Below, piece by piece: positions 15,223 to 24,850 of a stretch of DNA of 43,836 bases (the stretch's first letter is position 1; each line of letters begins with the position of its first letter). Both the position numbers and the translations under genes were made by a program. The notes below the pieces were generated by a model that saw nothing but the letters and a program-made list of their open reading frames with translations, searched no databases and was not told where the DNA came from. Source of the DNA: an uncultured Azospirillum sp. (GTDB lineage: Bacteria; Pseudomonadota; Alphaproteobacteria; Azospirillales; Azospirillaceae); NCBI RefSeq assembly GCF_946480385.1, contig NZ_CAMLJP010000044.1:1-43836 (forward strand), read 5' to 3'.

Positions 15223-16617
15223 TCATTTCTTGGCGTTGATGGTCTTCCAGCGCACGGAAATCCGCGCGCCCGTTCCGCCCTGGTTGGCATGCCCGCCGGC
15301 GATGTGGTCGGCGGGCGGAGCGCCGGCCGGCGGATTGTTGGCGTAGCGCACGGTCGCGCCGGTCTTTTCCAGCAGCGTCTGCGCGATGAAGATGCCCAGC
15401 CCCATATGGCCGCCGCCCGTCTGCCCCTTCGGGCCGGAGCGTTCGCCGCGCACCGACAGGTACGGCTCGCCGATACGGCCCAGCAGGTGGGGCGGGAAGC
15501 CCGGACCGTCGTCCATCACCGTGATGGTGACGCCGCGCCCATCCCAGGCGGCGGCGACCGTCACCTTGTGGCGGGCGAACTGGTGGGCGTTCTGGATGAA
15601 GTTGCCGATGCCGTGGATGATCTCCGGGCTGCGGCGCAGGAAGGGTTCCTCCGCCTCGCCGACCGGATGGGGTTCGACGATGAAGTCGATGTGGCCGAGA
15701 CGGTGCGGCGCGGCGGCGGCCTCGATCAGCGTGGTCAGCGGCAGCCGTTCGAACGGGTCGCCGCCGTCGGCCTCCGGCTTGCGCGCCAAATCGGCCAGGA
15801 TCTCGCGGCAGCGCATCACCTGGCTCTGCAGAAGCTCGACATCCTCGCCATAGGGGCTGTCCGGCGGCAGGTCGCGCGCCAGTTCCTTCGCCACCACGGC
15901 GATGGTGCCGAGCGGTGAGCCCAGCTCGTGCGCGGCGGCAGCAGCGAGGGCACCCAGCGCGCCCAGCCGCTGTTCGCGGGCAAGCGCCACCTGCGAGGCG
16001 GCCAGCGCGTCGGCGAAGCGCCGCGCCTCGGCGGCGACGCGGAAGACATAGCCGGCGATGAAGACCGACGACACCGACAGCGACAACCAGACGCCGAAGG
16101 CATAGAGCGGCGCCATCGAACGCACCGGCTCCTCCCACGGCAGCGGGAAGTGCCAGAGGGCGAGCGCGGTCAGGCAGATCAGGTTCAGCCCGGTCAGCAG
16201 CACCGTGCTGTAGCGCGACAGAATGGCCGCGCCCACGGTCATCGGCGCCAGCAGCAGGATGGCGAAGGGGTTGCTCAACCCGCCGGTCAGATAGAGCAGC
16301 AGCGTCAGCTGCAGCATGTCGTAGCTGAGATACAGCGCGGCGTCGCGGTCGGCCAGCCGCAGCCGGCCGCCGCGCTGGGCCATCGCCACCACGTTCAGCA
16401 GGGCCGACGCGCTGATGGCGGCCAGCACCGGCCCCAGCGGCAGCGGGAAGCCCAGCCCGAGATTGACGAAGGTCACCGCGGCAAGCTGCCCCAGCACCGC
16501 GACCCAGCGGATCAGGATCAGCGTGCGCAACGTGATGCGGCCGTCCGGCTGCGCCCATTGCGGCGGCGGCGGAGCGACCGGGATCGGCGCGGTCAGCGCG
16601 CTGGCCATCGTCACCAT
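15223..16617 (-). CDS. regB: RegB/ActS/PrrB-type redox sensor histidine kinase
   Basis: A 464-residue membrane kinase. Six hydrophobic segments fill residues 30-195. The quinone-sensing heptapeptide GGLSNPF is at 112-118. The phosphorylated histidine is His230 in AAHELGSPLGT, and Cys270 in MRCREIL matches the redox-active cysteine known in Rhodobacter RegB. The ATPase domain has the N box (GNFIQNAHQFA) and the G boxes DDGPGFP and GGHMGLGIFI. The ATG at 16617 is used; an ATG three codons later is possible. It faces a divergent ABC transporter gene across roughly 60 bp. Known family role: reports the quinone pool and redox state to RegA. Confidence 0.95.
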   Translation of the reverse strand: MVTMASALTAPIPVAPPPPQWAQPDGRITLRTLILIRWVAVLGQLAAVTFVNLGLGFPLPLGPVLAAISASALLNVVAMAQRGGRLRLADRDAALYLSYDMLQLTLLLYLTGGLSNPFAILLLAPMTVGAAILSRYSTVLLTGLNLICLTALALWHFPLPWEEPVRSMAPLYAFGVWLSLSVSSVFIAGYVFRVAAEARRFADALAASQVALAREQRLGALGALAAAAAHELGSPLGTIAVVAKELARDLPPDSPYGEDVELLQSQVMRCREILADLARKPEADGGDPFERLPLTTLIEAAAAPHRLGHIDFIVEPHPVGEAEEPFLRRSPEIIHGIGNFIQNAHQFARHKVTVAAAWDGRGVTITVMDDGPGFPPHLLGRIGEPYLSVRGERSGPKGQTGGGHMGLGIFIAQTLLEKTGATVRYANNPPAGAPPADHIAGGHANQGGTGARISVRWKTINAKK

Positions 16618-16680
16618 GATCCATGCCCCTGGCGGTTGCGGCGGACGCCGCCATATTCTGTGCGCATGCCCGAGCAGATC

Positions 16681-17517
16681 ATGACCGAGCCAACCATGAC
16701 GTCCCGTCCTTCGACCGCCTTATCGCCCGCCATCCGGGCGGACGGGCTGACCAAGCGCTTCCCGACTCCGGACGGACGGGACGTGACGGCGGTCGACGCC
16801 ATCGCCTTCACCGTGCCGCGCGGCAGCGTCACCGGCCTTCTCGGCGGCAACGGGGCGGGCAAGACGACGACCATCTCGATGCTGCTGGGGCTTTTGCTGC
16901 CGACGGCCGGGACGGTGGAGATCCTGGGCGTCGACATGGCGCGCCACCGGCATGCCGTGCTTCCGCGCATGAACTTCTCCTCCCCCTACGTCGAGCTGCC
17001 CCATCGATTGACGGTGCGGGAGAACCTTACCGTCTATGCCCACCTCTACGGTTTGACATGCGTCAAAAAGCGCGTCCAAGAATTGGCCGAGCATCTTGAC
17101 CTGTCGCGTTTTCTCGATCGCCCCTCCGGCGGGCTGTCGGCGGGGCAGAAAACCCGGGTTGCCCTTGCGAAAGCTTTGCTGAACGACCCGGAGCTTCTGC
17201 TGCTGGACGAGCCGACGGCCTCGCTCGACCCCGACACCGCCGACTGGATCCGGACATATCTTGAGCGGTACCGCGCCCGCACCGGCGCCACCATCCTGCT
17301 TGCCTCCCACAACATGCTGGAGGTGGAGCGGCTGTGCGACAGCGTGCTGATGATGCGGCAGGGGCGGATCGTCGACCGCGGCGCTCCGTCCGCCCTGGTC
17401 GCCCGCTATGGCCGCCAGACGCTGGAGGAGGTGTTCCTCGACATCGCCCGCGCGTCCGACGGCGTTGACTCCGATGGCCGCATCCTCACCGGGGAGACCG
17501 CCGATGCAGCCGAATGA
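16681..17517 (+). CDS. ABC transporter ATP-binding protein
   Basis: A 278-residue ATPase. Walker A is GGNGAGKTTT, the Q-loop lies near RMNFSSPYVELP (a serine where many have Gln), the signature is LSAGQKTRV, Walker B is LLLLDEPTASLDPD and the H-loop is LASHNM. The start is uncertain: ATGs occur at 16666, 16681 and 16696. I choose 16681 because GAG lies 7 bp before it. It overlaps the permease gene by 14 bp, so the two work together. The family resembles drug, lipid or polysaccharide exporters of the ABC-2 class; the substrate is unknown. Confidence 0.88.
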   Translation: MTEPTMTSRPSTALSPAIRADGLTKRFPTPDGRDVTAVDAIAFTVPRGSVTGLLGGNGAGKTTTISMLLGLLLPTAGTVEILGVDMARHRHAVLPRMNFSSPYVELPHRLTVRENLTVYAHLYGLTCVKKRVQELAEHLDLSRFLDRPSGGLSAGQKTRVALAKALLNDPELLLLDEPTASLDPDTADWIRTYLERYRARTGATILLASHNMLEVERLCDSVLMMRQGRIVDRGAPSALVARYGRQTLEEVFLDIARASDGVDSDGRILTGETADAAE

Positions 17518-18343
17518 GGTGGCGATTCCGCGTGCCGACTTCTCGCTGCGCCGGGTCGGCGCCATGGTGCTGCGCTACTGGTATCTGCTGCGCGGGTCCT
17601 GGCCGCGCATCCTGGAACTGGCCTATTGGCCGACCATGCAGATGATCCTGTGGGGCTACATCAACCAGTTCATGGCCTCGACCAACGGCGGCGGCAGCGG
17701 CTGGGTGGCGCAGGGCGCCGGCGTGCTGGTCAGCGCGGTGCTGCTGTGGGACGTGCTGTTCCGCGGCCAGCTCGGCGTCTCCATCTCCTTTCTGGAAGAG
17801 ATGTGGTCGCGCAACCTGGGCCATCTGTTCGTCAGCCCCTTGCGCCCCGGCGAATGGGTGACGGCGCTGATGACCATGAGCCTGCTGCGCACCCTGATCG
17901 GCGTGCTGCCGGCAACGGCGCTGGCGATTCCCTTCTTCGGCTATTCGGTTTACGCGCTGGGCCTGCCGCTGGCCGCCTTCTTCGCCAACCTGATCGTGCT
18001 GGGCTGGTCGCTGGGTCTGCTGATCGTCGCGCTGATCCTGCGCTACGGCATGGGGGCGGAGGGGCTGGCCTGGATCGTCGTCTTCATGTTGGCCCCGGTC
18101 AGCGCCGTCTATTACCCGGTGTCGGTCTTGCCGGCCTGGCTCCAGCCGGTGTCGTTGGCCCTGCCGTCGGCCCATGTGTTCGAGGGCATGCGGGCGCTGG
18201 TGTTCGACGGCGTCCTGCGCTGGGACCATCTGGCCTGGGCGGTCGGGCTGAACGTGGTCTACATGGCGGGCGGGATCGCCGTGTTCCTGTACGCCTTCCA
18301 TCGGGCACGGGTGCGCGGAGCCTTGCTGCAAACCGGCGAATAG
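17504..18343 (+). CDS. ABC-2 type transporter permease
   Basis: A 279-residue membrane protein with about six hydrophobic segments, including VLPATALAIPFFGYSVYALG and VVFMLAPVSAVYYPVSVLP, the latter being the typical ABC-2 signature region with the motif near YPVSVLPAWLQ. The ATG at 17504 overlaps the end of the ATPase gene in a different frame. It forms the membrane channel for the ATPase. ABC-2 permeases usually export. A TenA gene follows 49 bp later, which would be an unusual partner for an exporter. Confidence 0.86.
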   Translation: MQPNEVAIPRADFSLRRVGAMVLRYWYLLRGSWPRILELAYWPTMQMILWGYINQFMASTNGGGSGWVAQGAGVLVSAVLLWDVLFRGQLGVSISFLEEMWSRNLGHLFVSPLRPGEWVTALMTMSLLRTLIGVLPATALAIPFFGYSVYALGLPLAAFFANLIVLGWSLGLLIVALILRYGMGAEGLAWIVVFMLAPVSAVYYPVSVLPAWLQPVSLALPSAHVFEGMRALVFDGVLRWDHLAWAVGLNVVYMAGGIAVFLYAFHRARVRGALLQTGE

Positions 18344-18392
18344 CGGGTAGAGTGTCCGCCCACTCCCGTCAGCCGCATCGGAGACCACAGCC

Positions 18393-19079
18393 ATGACCGC
18401 CCACACCCGCAGCCCCGACCTGTTCGACCGGCTCGTCGCCGAGGCGCGGCCGGACTGGTCGGCCTATGTCGACCACGCCTTCGTGCGCGGGATGGGCGAC
18501 GGCACGCTGCCGCAGGCGTGCTTCCGGCATTATCTGGTGCAGGACTACCTGTTCCTGATCCATTTCGCCCGCGCCTACGCGCTCGCCATCTACAAGGGCC
18601 GCGACCTGCGCGAGATGCGGGCGTCGCTGAACGGCCTAAAGGCGATTCTCGACGTGGAGATGGACCTGCATGTCGGCCTGTGCGCCGGCTGGGGCCTGCC
18701 GGCCGCCGAGCTGGAACAGGCGGCGGAGGCCAAGGCGACGATGGCCTACACCCGCTATGTGCTGGAAACCGGCCTGCGCGGCGACCTGCTGGACCTGCAT
18801 GTGGCGCTCAGCCCCTGCGTCATCGGCTATGCCGAGATCGGCCGCCGGCTGGCCGCGCTGCCCGGCGCGCTGGACGACTCCAACCCCTACCGCGTCTGGA
18901 TCGCCGAATATGCCGGCGAGGCCTATCAGGAGGTGGCGCAGGCGGCGCGGGAGAACCTCGACCGGCTGGCGGCGGACGGGATGACGGAAGCGCGCTTCCC
19001 CCGTCTGCTGACCGTCTTCCGTCAGGCCTGCCGGCTGGAAGCCGATTTCTGGGAAATGGGCATGACGCTGGCGGGGTGA
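18393..19079 (+). CDS. TenA family protein (aminopyrimidine aminohydrolase-like)
   Basis: A 228-residue all-helical protein. In B. subtilis TenA the active residues are Asp44, Cys135 and Glu205; here they appear as Asp51 (YLVQDYLFL), Cys142 (SPCVIGYAEIG) and Glu216 (RLEADFWEM). So it probably keeps the hydrolase chemistry that salvages 4-amino-5-aminomethyl pyrimidine for thiamine, though some TenA relatives act on other amines. It follows the ABC-2 genes and is likely in the same operon. No thiamine riboswitch is visible upstream of the operon. It ends 4 bp before the convergent gene. Confidence 0.88.
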   Translation: MTAHTRSPDLFDRLVAEARPDWSAYVDHAFVRGMGDGTLPQACFRHYLVQDYLFLIHFARAYALAIYKGRDLREMRASLNGLKAILDVEMDLHVGLCAGWGLPAAELEQAAEAKATMAYTRYVLETGLRGDLLDLHVALSPCVIGYAEIGRRLAALPGALDDSNPYRVWIAEYAGEAYQEVAQAARENLDRLAADGMTEARFPRLLTVFRQACRLEADFWEMGMTLAG

Positions 19080-19083
19080 GGTA

Positions 19084-19452
19084 TCACCCCTGCTTGCCGG
19101 CCGCCGCCTTCTCCCGATCCACCGCCTCCAGAATCCGCTGCAGCGCCTCGGTGGTCAGCGGGGAGTCCATGGTCAGGCCGTCGCCGAACTTGCGGATGGC
19201 GCCGATGGCGCGGCGGCGGGCGATGAACTCGTCGTCGCCGGCCTCGAACGGCTCCACCACCGGACCCTTGTAGTAGCTGCCGCGGAACCCCCACTGGCGC
19301 CGCCCGTCGGCGCGCCATTCGCTGCCGTCGGACAGGATCATGCAGCGCCCGCCCTCCTTGTAGCGTTCCACCGTGGCGATGGATTGCGGAATGGACTGGC
19401 CGCTGCGGATCGTCACGCGGTCGCCGACGCGGAAGCTGGCGGCAGTGAACAT
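19084..19452 (-). CDS. conserved-looking hypothetical protein, 122 residues
   Basis: I do not recognise a named family. The N-terminal half (FRVGDRVTIRSGQSIPQSIA then VERYKEGGRCMILSDGSEW) looks like a small beta-rich, KOW- or SH3-like domain. The C-terminal third is helical and charged (LQRILEAVDREKAAAGKQG). The start at 19452 is supported by GGGAG 5 bp upstream; a longer frame to 19554 adds sequence that reads as non-coding. Probably cytoplasmic. It is tail-to-tail with tenA with only 4 bp between. Confidence 0.7.
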   Translation of the reverse strand: MFTAASFRVGDRVTIRSGQSIPQSIATVERYKEGGRCMILSDGSEWRADGRRQWGFRGSYYKGPVVEPFEAGDDEFIARRRAIGAIRKFGDGLTMDSPLTTEALQRILEAVDREKAAAGKQG

Positions 19453-19568
19453 GCTGTCTCCCTGAATGGCGCACGCCTCCCGATGGGGCCGGAGCGCCGC
19501 AAAAATCGCGAAGGCGCTGTTTTCCACCAGAAGCCCCGGCAAATCCAGCGCCAAGTCGCATCCCAGTG

Positions 19569-20363
19569 TCAGCCGGCCTTCTCGGCAGACGGGGGCGAGC
19601 CAGCGGGAGCGGCCGCCTTCTTCGTCAGCTGGGCGATGTAGATGCGGGCCAGCGATTTCAGGATCGGCGGCATCGCCATCACCGCGTCCTCGAAGCTGCG
19701 CTTGTCGATGACCTCGCAGATGCCGCCGGCGACCGCCACGGCGGTGACGTCGGGCTGGCGCCCGGTCAGCAGATAGATCTCGCCGAACAGCCGGCCGGGC
19801 CCGAGCGTCGCGATGTCGTCGCCCAGCGTGCCGCGGCCGGGACGGAGCGCCACGCGGCCGGACTGGATCAGGTAGGCGGCGTTCACCGGCTCATTGGGGC
19901 CGAAGAAGACGTGCCCCTCACGGATCATCCGGCGATCGACCACCTTCTGAAAGGAGTTGGTGGAGCGGAAATCCACCGCATTGCCGTAGCGTTCGACCGC
20001 CGGCAGGCCATAGTCGCGGCGGATGGCGGCGATCAGGCTCTGCAGCAGGAACGACGCCAGTGGCGGACTGCGCTTCAGCAAGCCCTGGAATGCCTCCCGC
20101 GTCACCTCGACGCACGACACCTCGGTCAGCGACCGCACAGTGGCGCTGCGCTCGCCATCGTCGATCAGCGCCATTTCGCCGACCACCGCCCCCTTGCCGA
20201 CGACGCTCAGCCGCCGGGTGCCGCCGTCCGGCAGGGTCAGCAGCACCTCCAGCTCGCCGGATTCGATCAGCCACGCCCGGTCGGCGCGCTCCCCCTGCCG
20301 CATCATCACGATGCCGGGACCGATGGTGTAGCGCTTGGGGCCGGAAGCGGCGGGTTGCATCAT
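19569..20363 (-). CDS. protein with two cyclic-nucleotide-binding-like domains, no output domain
   Basis: A 264-residue protein. The first Crp-like barrel (about 10-115) has IGPGIVMMRQGERADRAWLI and the phosphate-cassette-like GEMALIDDGERSATV. The second (about 130-235) is more degenerate but has LFGEIYLLTGRQPDVTAVAV. There is no HTH, kinase or membrane segment after it, so it is not a transcription factor of the Crp type. It could be a sensor subunit that binds cAMP or c-di-GMP and acts by protein contacts. The C-terminal tail is Ala/Pro rich. Ligand binding is not certain, since key Arg and Glu pairs are clear only in the first domain. Confidence 0.82.
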   Translation of the reverse strand: MMQPAASGPKRYTIGPGIVMMRQGERADRAWLIESGELEVLLTLPDGGTRRLSVVGKGAVVGEMALIDDGERSATVRSLTEVSCVEVTREAFQGLLKRSPPLASFLLQSLIAAIRRDYGLPAVERYGNAVDFRSTNSFQKVVDRRMIREGHVFFGPNEPVNAAYLIQSGRVALRPGRGTLGDDIATLGPGRLFGEIYLLTGRQPDVTAVAVAGGICEVIDKRSFEDAVMAMPPILKSLARIYIAQLTKKAAAPAGSPPSAEKAG

Positions 20364-20423
20364 GGAAGGGCTCGGGACAGGCGGAACGTCATCGCCGCAC
20401 TCTACCCCAAGGCCACAGGATCG

Positions 20424-21086
20424 TCAGCCGCCGGTCTTCATCACGCCGCCGCGGTCGCGCGCCGGCCCGCCACCATGCCCAAGGAACTGGCGCAGGAAGG
20501 CGACGACCTCCGGCGAATCCCACTCCACCGCCCCTTCGACGCGGCCAAGCTCGCGCCCTTCCGGATCGACCAGGATCGTCGTGGGCAGGCCGCGCAAGGA
20601 CAGCGTCTTCATCGACTCCGATCCGGGATCGAGGAACACCGTCAGATGCTCAACCCCCGTCTTCTTATAGAAAGGCTCCACCGCCGTCCGGCCGCCGCGG
20701 TCCAGCGACAGCGCCACCACCTGGAAGGCGTCGCCGCCCAGCTGGCCCTGCAGGCGGTCGAGCGACGGCATTTCCTTCACGCAGGGCCCGCACCAGGTCG
20801 CCCACAGGTTCAGCAGGATCACCCGGTCCTTGAAATCGGCCAGATCGACCCGCCGCCCCTCGGCATCGACGAAGGACAGCGGCGGCATCGGCTTCGGCTC
20901 CGCCCCCTTGAACTTCTCCAGCTTGTCGGCGCCGGTGGAGGCGACATGCGTGACGCCGCCCGACGGCGCGTCCGGCGCGCCCAGCCGCACCACCTCAGGA
21001 GCGGCAGGCGCCGCGCCGGCGCTCCACCACAGGCCGGCCCCGGCCATGCACACACAAACCGTTGCGACGGCCGCCAAAGTCCGCAT
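20424..21086 (-). CDS. TlpA-like periplasmic thioredoxin
   Basis: A 220-residue thiol-disulfide oxidoreductase. An N-terminal hydrophobic segment (about 4-27) acts as signal or anchor. The thioredoxin fold begins near [20 protein letters not shown], with the active site WCGPC at 98-102 and the cis-Pro in [14 protein letters not shown]. In the family it reduces periplasmic Cys, for example in cytochrome c or CuA maturation. The ATG at 21086 follows GAGGAAG. It diverges from argH with only 50 bp between, an arrangement common in alphaproteobacteria. The tail after residue 200 is Gly-rich. Confidence 0.9.
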   Translation of the reverse strand: MRTLAAVATVCVCMAGAGLWWSAGAAPAAPEVVRLGAPDAPSGGVTHVASTGADKLEKFKGAEPKPMPPLSFVDAEGRRVDLADFKDRVILLNLWATWCGPCVKEMPSLDRLQGQLGGDAFQVVALSLDRGGRTAVEPFYKKTGVEHLTVFLDPGSESMKTLSLRGLPTTILVDPEGRELGRVEGAVEWDSPEVVAFLRQFLGHGGGPARDRGGVMKTGG

Positions 21087-21136
21087 ACTCACGCTTCCTC
21101 GCTCCCCTTCACCCGAATGCCCCGGTATACGTCCCC

Positions 21137-22554
<1,418 letters not shown>

Positions 22555-22558
<4 letters not shown>

Positions 22559-22749
22559 ACCGCAGCCTCACCCTGGCCATCCTCGCCCTGGCCGGCGCCC
22601 TGGCGCTGGCCGGCTGCGGCAAGAAGCCGAAGGCGGTCGACAGCCCGGTGCCGGAGGGTCAGGTCGATCCCTTCCCCCGCACCTACCCCAACCCCTCGAT
22701 GGACCCGAAGCCCGGTAAGCCGGCCGGTTCCGGAGTCCAGTTCCCATGA
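22555..22749 (+). CDS. small LptM/YifL-like lipoprotein
   Basis: A 64-residue lipoprotein. The signal sequence ([17 protein letters not shown]) ends in the lipobox LAGC, with the lipidated Cys at residue 21, followed by KKPK and a short Pro-rich tail. The start is GTG at 22555, overlapping the argH stop; the stop overlaps the lysA ATG at 22746. In E. coli the similar lipoprotein YifL (LptM) is beside dapF and helps the LptD translocon mature. Position next to lysA and the shape of the protein suggest the same family, but sequence identity is low and the role is inferred. Confidence 0.78.
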
Positions 22750-24041
22750 CCGCCCGCACCGGTTCGCCGAATGGTTCCCCGATGAGCGTCTTCGCCTACC
22801 GCAACGGCGTTCTGCACGCCGAATCCGTATCTCTGGAAGATGTGGCGCGGGAGGTGGGCACGCCCTTCTACCTCTATTCCACCGCGGCGCTGGAATCGCA
22901 CTACAACGCCTATGCCGGCGCCTTCGCCGGCCAGGATGCCGGGGTGTGCTATGCGCTGAAGGCCAACTCCAACCTCGCCGTCATCCGCACCCTGTCCAGG
23001 CTGGGCGCCGGCGGCGACGTGGTGTCGGTGGGCGAGATGAAGCGGGCGCTGGCCGGCGGCATCCCGGCGGAACGCATCGTCTTCTCCGGCGTCGGCAAGA
23101 CCCGCGACGACCTGCGCGCCGCGCTGGAGGCCGGCATCCACCAGATCAACGTCGAATCGGTGCCGGAGCTGGAGGCGCTGAGCGAGATCGCCTCGTCCAT
23201 GGGCGTGGAGGCTCCCATCGCCTTCCGCGTCAACCCGGACGTCGACGCCAAGACCCACGCCAAGATCGCCACCGGCAAGAAAGAGAACAAGTTCGGCATC
23301 GACTATGACCACGCGCGCGAGATCTACCGCCGCGCCGCGGCCCTGCCGGGCATCAAGCCGGTCGCCATCGCCGTCCATATCGGCTCGCAGCTGACCGACC
23401 TCGCCCCCTTCCGGGCGGCCTACGAGCGGGTCGCGGCCCTGCTGCACCAGCTGCGCGAGGACGGCCACGACATCCAGCGCCTCGACCTCGGCGGCGGGCT
23501 GGGCATCACCTACAAGAACGAGGCGCCGCCCGATCTGGCCGACTATGCCGCGATGGTGCGCTCCATCACCGGCAATCTCGGCTGCCGCATCACGCTGGAG
23601 CCGGGCCGCTCGCTGGTCGGCAACGCCGGCATCCTGGTCAGCCGCGTCATCTATGTGAAGCAGGGACTGCACCGCCGCTTCGCCATCGTCGATGCGGCGA
23701 TGAACGACCTGATCCGCCCGTCGCTGTACGACGCCTATCACGGCATCGTCCCGGTGGCGGAGCCGGCCGACGGCGCGGTACAGGAGCCGTACGACGTGGT
23801 CGGCCCGGTGTGCGAGAGCGGCGACACCTTCGCCGTGCAGCGCCCGCTGCCTCCGCTGGCCGACGACGACCTCGTCGCCTTCCTGTCGGCCGGCGCCTAT
23901 GGCGCGGTGATGGCCTCGACCTACAACAGCCGGCCGCTGGTGCCGGAGGTGCTGGTCAACGGCGACCGCTTCTCCGTCATCCGCCCCCGCCCGACGGTGG
24001 AGGAGATGCTGGCGGCCGAGCGCGTTCCCGACTGGCTGTAA
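22746..24041 (+). CDS. lysA: diaminopimelate decarboxylase
   Basis: A 431-residue PLP enzyme of fold type III that makes L-lysine from meso-diaminopimelate. The PLP lysine is Lys72 in YALKANSN. Glycine-rich phosphate binding (LDLGGGLGI), the specificity region EPGRSLVGNAGIL and the dimer-contributed Cys in GPVCESGDTFAV are all present. The first ATG at 22746 overlaps the lipoprotein stop. A second ATG at 22782 is in frame and closer to the usual N-terminus (MSVFAYRNG). It is the last gene of the argH-lipoprotein-lysA unit. Confidence 0.96.
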   Translation: MTARTGSPNGSPMSVFAYRNGVLHAESVSLEDVAREVGTPFYLYSTAALESHYNAYAGAFAGQDAGVCYALKANSNLAVIRTLSRLGAGGDVVSVGEMKRALAGGIPAERIVFSGVGKTRDDLRAALEAGIHQINVESVPELEALSEIASSMGVEAPIAFRVNPDVDAKTHAKIATGKKENKFGIDYDHAREIYRRAAALPGIKPVAIAVHIGSQLTDLAPFRAAYERVAALLHQLREDGHDIQRLDLGGGLGITYKNEAPPDLADYAAMVRSITGNLGCRITLEPGRSLVGNAGILVSRVIYVKQGLHRRFAIVDAAMNDLIRPSLYDAYHGIVPVAEPADGAVQEPYDVVGPVCESGDTFAVQRPLPPLADDDLVAFLSAGAYGAVMASTYNSRPLVPEVLVNGDRFSVIRPRPTVEEMLAAERVPDWL

Positions 24042-24114
24042 AGTCGACGGCACGAGGGCAACGCGAAGGGAGTATGCGGCTGGCCGCCGCGGTCGATGGC
24101 CCTAGGTCAGGCTC

Positions 24115-24144
24115 GACCGGTCCCCGCAATGCGGCGGGCCGGTC
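24115..24144. repeat. inverted repeat between lysA and osmC
   Basis: GACCGG (24115-24120) pairs with CCGGTC (24139-24144), and an inner CCGC pairs with GCGG around an AAT loop. The hairpin has no T tract, so it is at most a weak terminator for lysA. It ends 30 bp before the osmC start and could instead lie in the osmC leader. Confidence 0.35.
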
Positions 24145-24174
24145 CGACCATGACCAGCAAGGGGAGACATCACC

Positions 24175-24600
24175 ATGGCGATGCGGCAATCGGACGCCGA
24201 ATGGCGCGGCGACCTGAAATCGGGCAGCGGCAAGATGCGGCTGGGCAGCGGCGCCTTCGAAGGCAGCTACTCCTTTCCCTCCCGCTTCGAGAACGGCCAG
24301 GGCACCAACCCTGAGGAACTGATCGCGGCGGCGCATGCCGGCTGCTTCTCCATGGCGCTGTCGGCCGGGCTCGCCCAAGCCGGCCACACGCCGACCCGCG
24401 TCCACACCACCGCCAAGGTGCATCTGGAGAAGGCCGGCGCCGGTTTCGCCATCAGCCGGATCGAGCTGGAGTGCGAAGCGGAAATCCCCGGCATCGACGA
24501 GGCCACCTTCCAGGAACAGGCGAACGGCGCCAAGGCCAACTGTCCGGTGTCGAAGGCGCTGGCCGGCACCCAGATCAGCCTGACCGCCAAATTGGTCTGA
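24175..24600 (+). CDS. osmC: OsmC family peroxidase
   Basis: A 141-residue thiol peroxidase that reduces organic hydroperoxides in the cytoplasm. The two redox cysteines are Cys57 (AAHAGCFSMAL) and Cys123 (KANCPVSKAL), with the usual spacing. The N-terminal ALSAG and the GTNPEELIAAAHA segment are typical of the OsmC rather than the Ohr branch. GGGGAGA precedes the ATG. It appears to be a single-gene unit between two hairpins. Family members respond to osmotic or oxidative stress. Confidence 0.93.
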   Translation: MAMRQSDAEWRGDLKSGSGKMRLGSGAFEGSYSFPSRFENGQGTNPEELIAAAHAGCFSMALSAGLAQAGHTPTRVHTTAKVHLEKAGAGFAISRIELECEAEIPGIDEATFQEQANGAKANCPVSKALAGTQISLTAKLV

Positions 24601-24626
24601 GCAAGCCGATCCTATACCGCCGATCA

Positions 24627-24658
24627 GCGCGCGCCGCCCACCGCCGGGCGGCGCGCGC
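24627..24658 (+). terminator. 13 bp GC-rich hairpin after osmC
   Basis: GCGCGCGCCGCCC (24627-24639) pairs perfectly with GGGCGGCGCGCGC (24646-24658), loop 6 bases. It begins 26 bp after the osmC stop. It lacks a close T run, so it may work by pausing or with help; the position still makes a terminator the best reading. Confidence 0.5.
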
Positions 24659-24850
24659 CACGCGTAATCTTGCCTTTAAAGATAATAATGAACGCTGCCG
24701 GCGAGCAACTTGCCGCAACGGCACAGGTGTTACGCATCCGTTGCTCGGCCGAAGAGCAGATTGACCCCGCCGGTCCCCCCCACCCATAGTGCCGCGTTAC
24801 GCGCACGGGAGCCAAATCTTCCGTTCGCCGATCCACTCGAACGACGGCCA

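Noticed and set aside
16618..19079. Thiamine riboswitch before the ABC-TenA operon
   Set aside because: The gap is only about 60 bp, too short for a THI element, and the conserved CUGAGA core is not seen.
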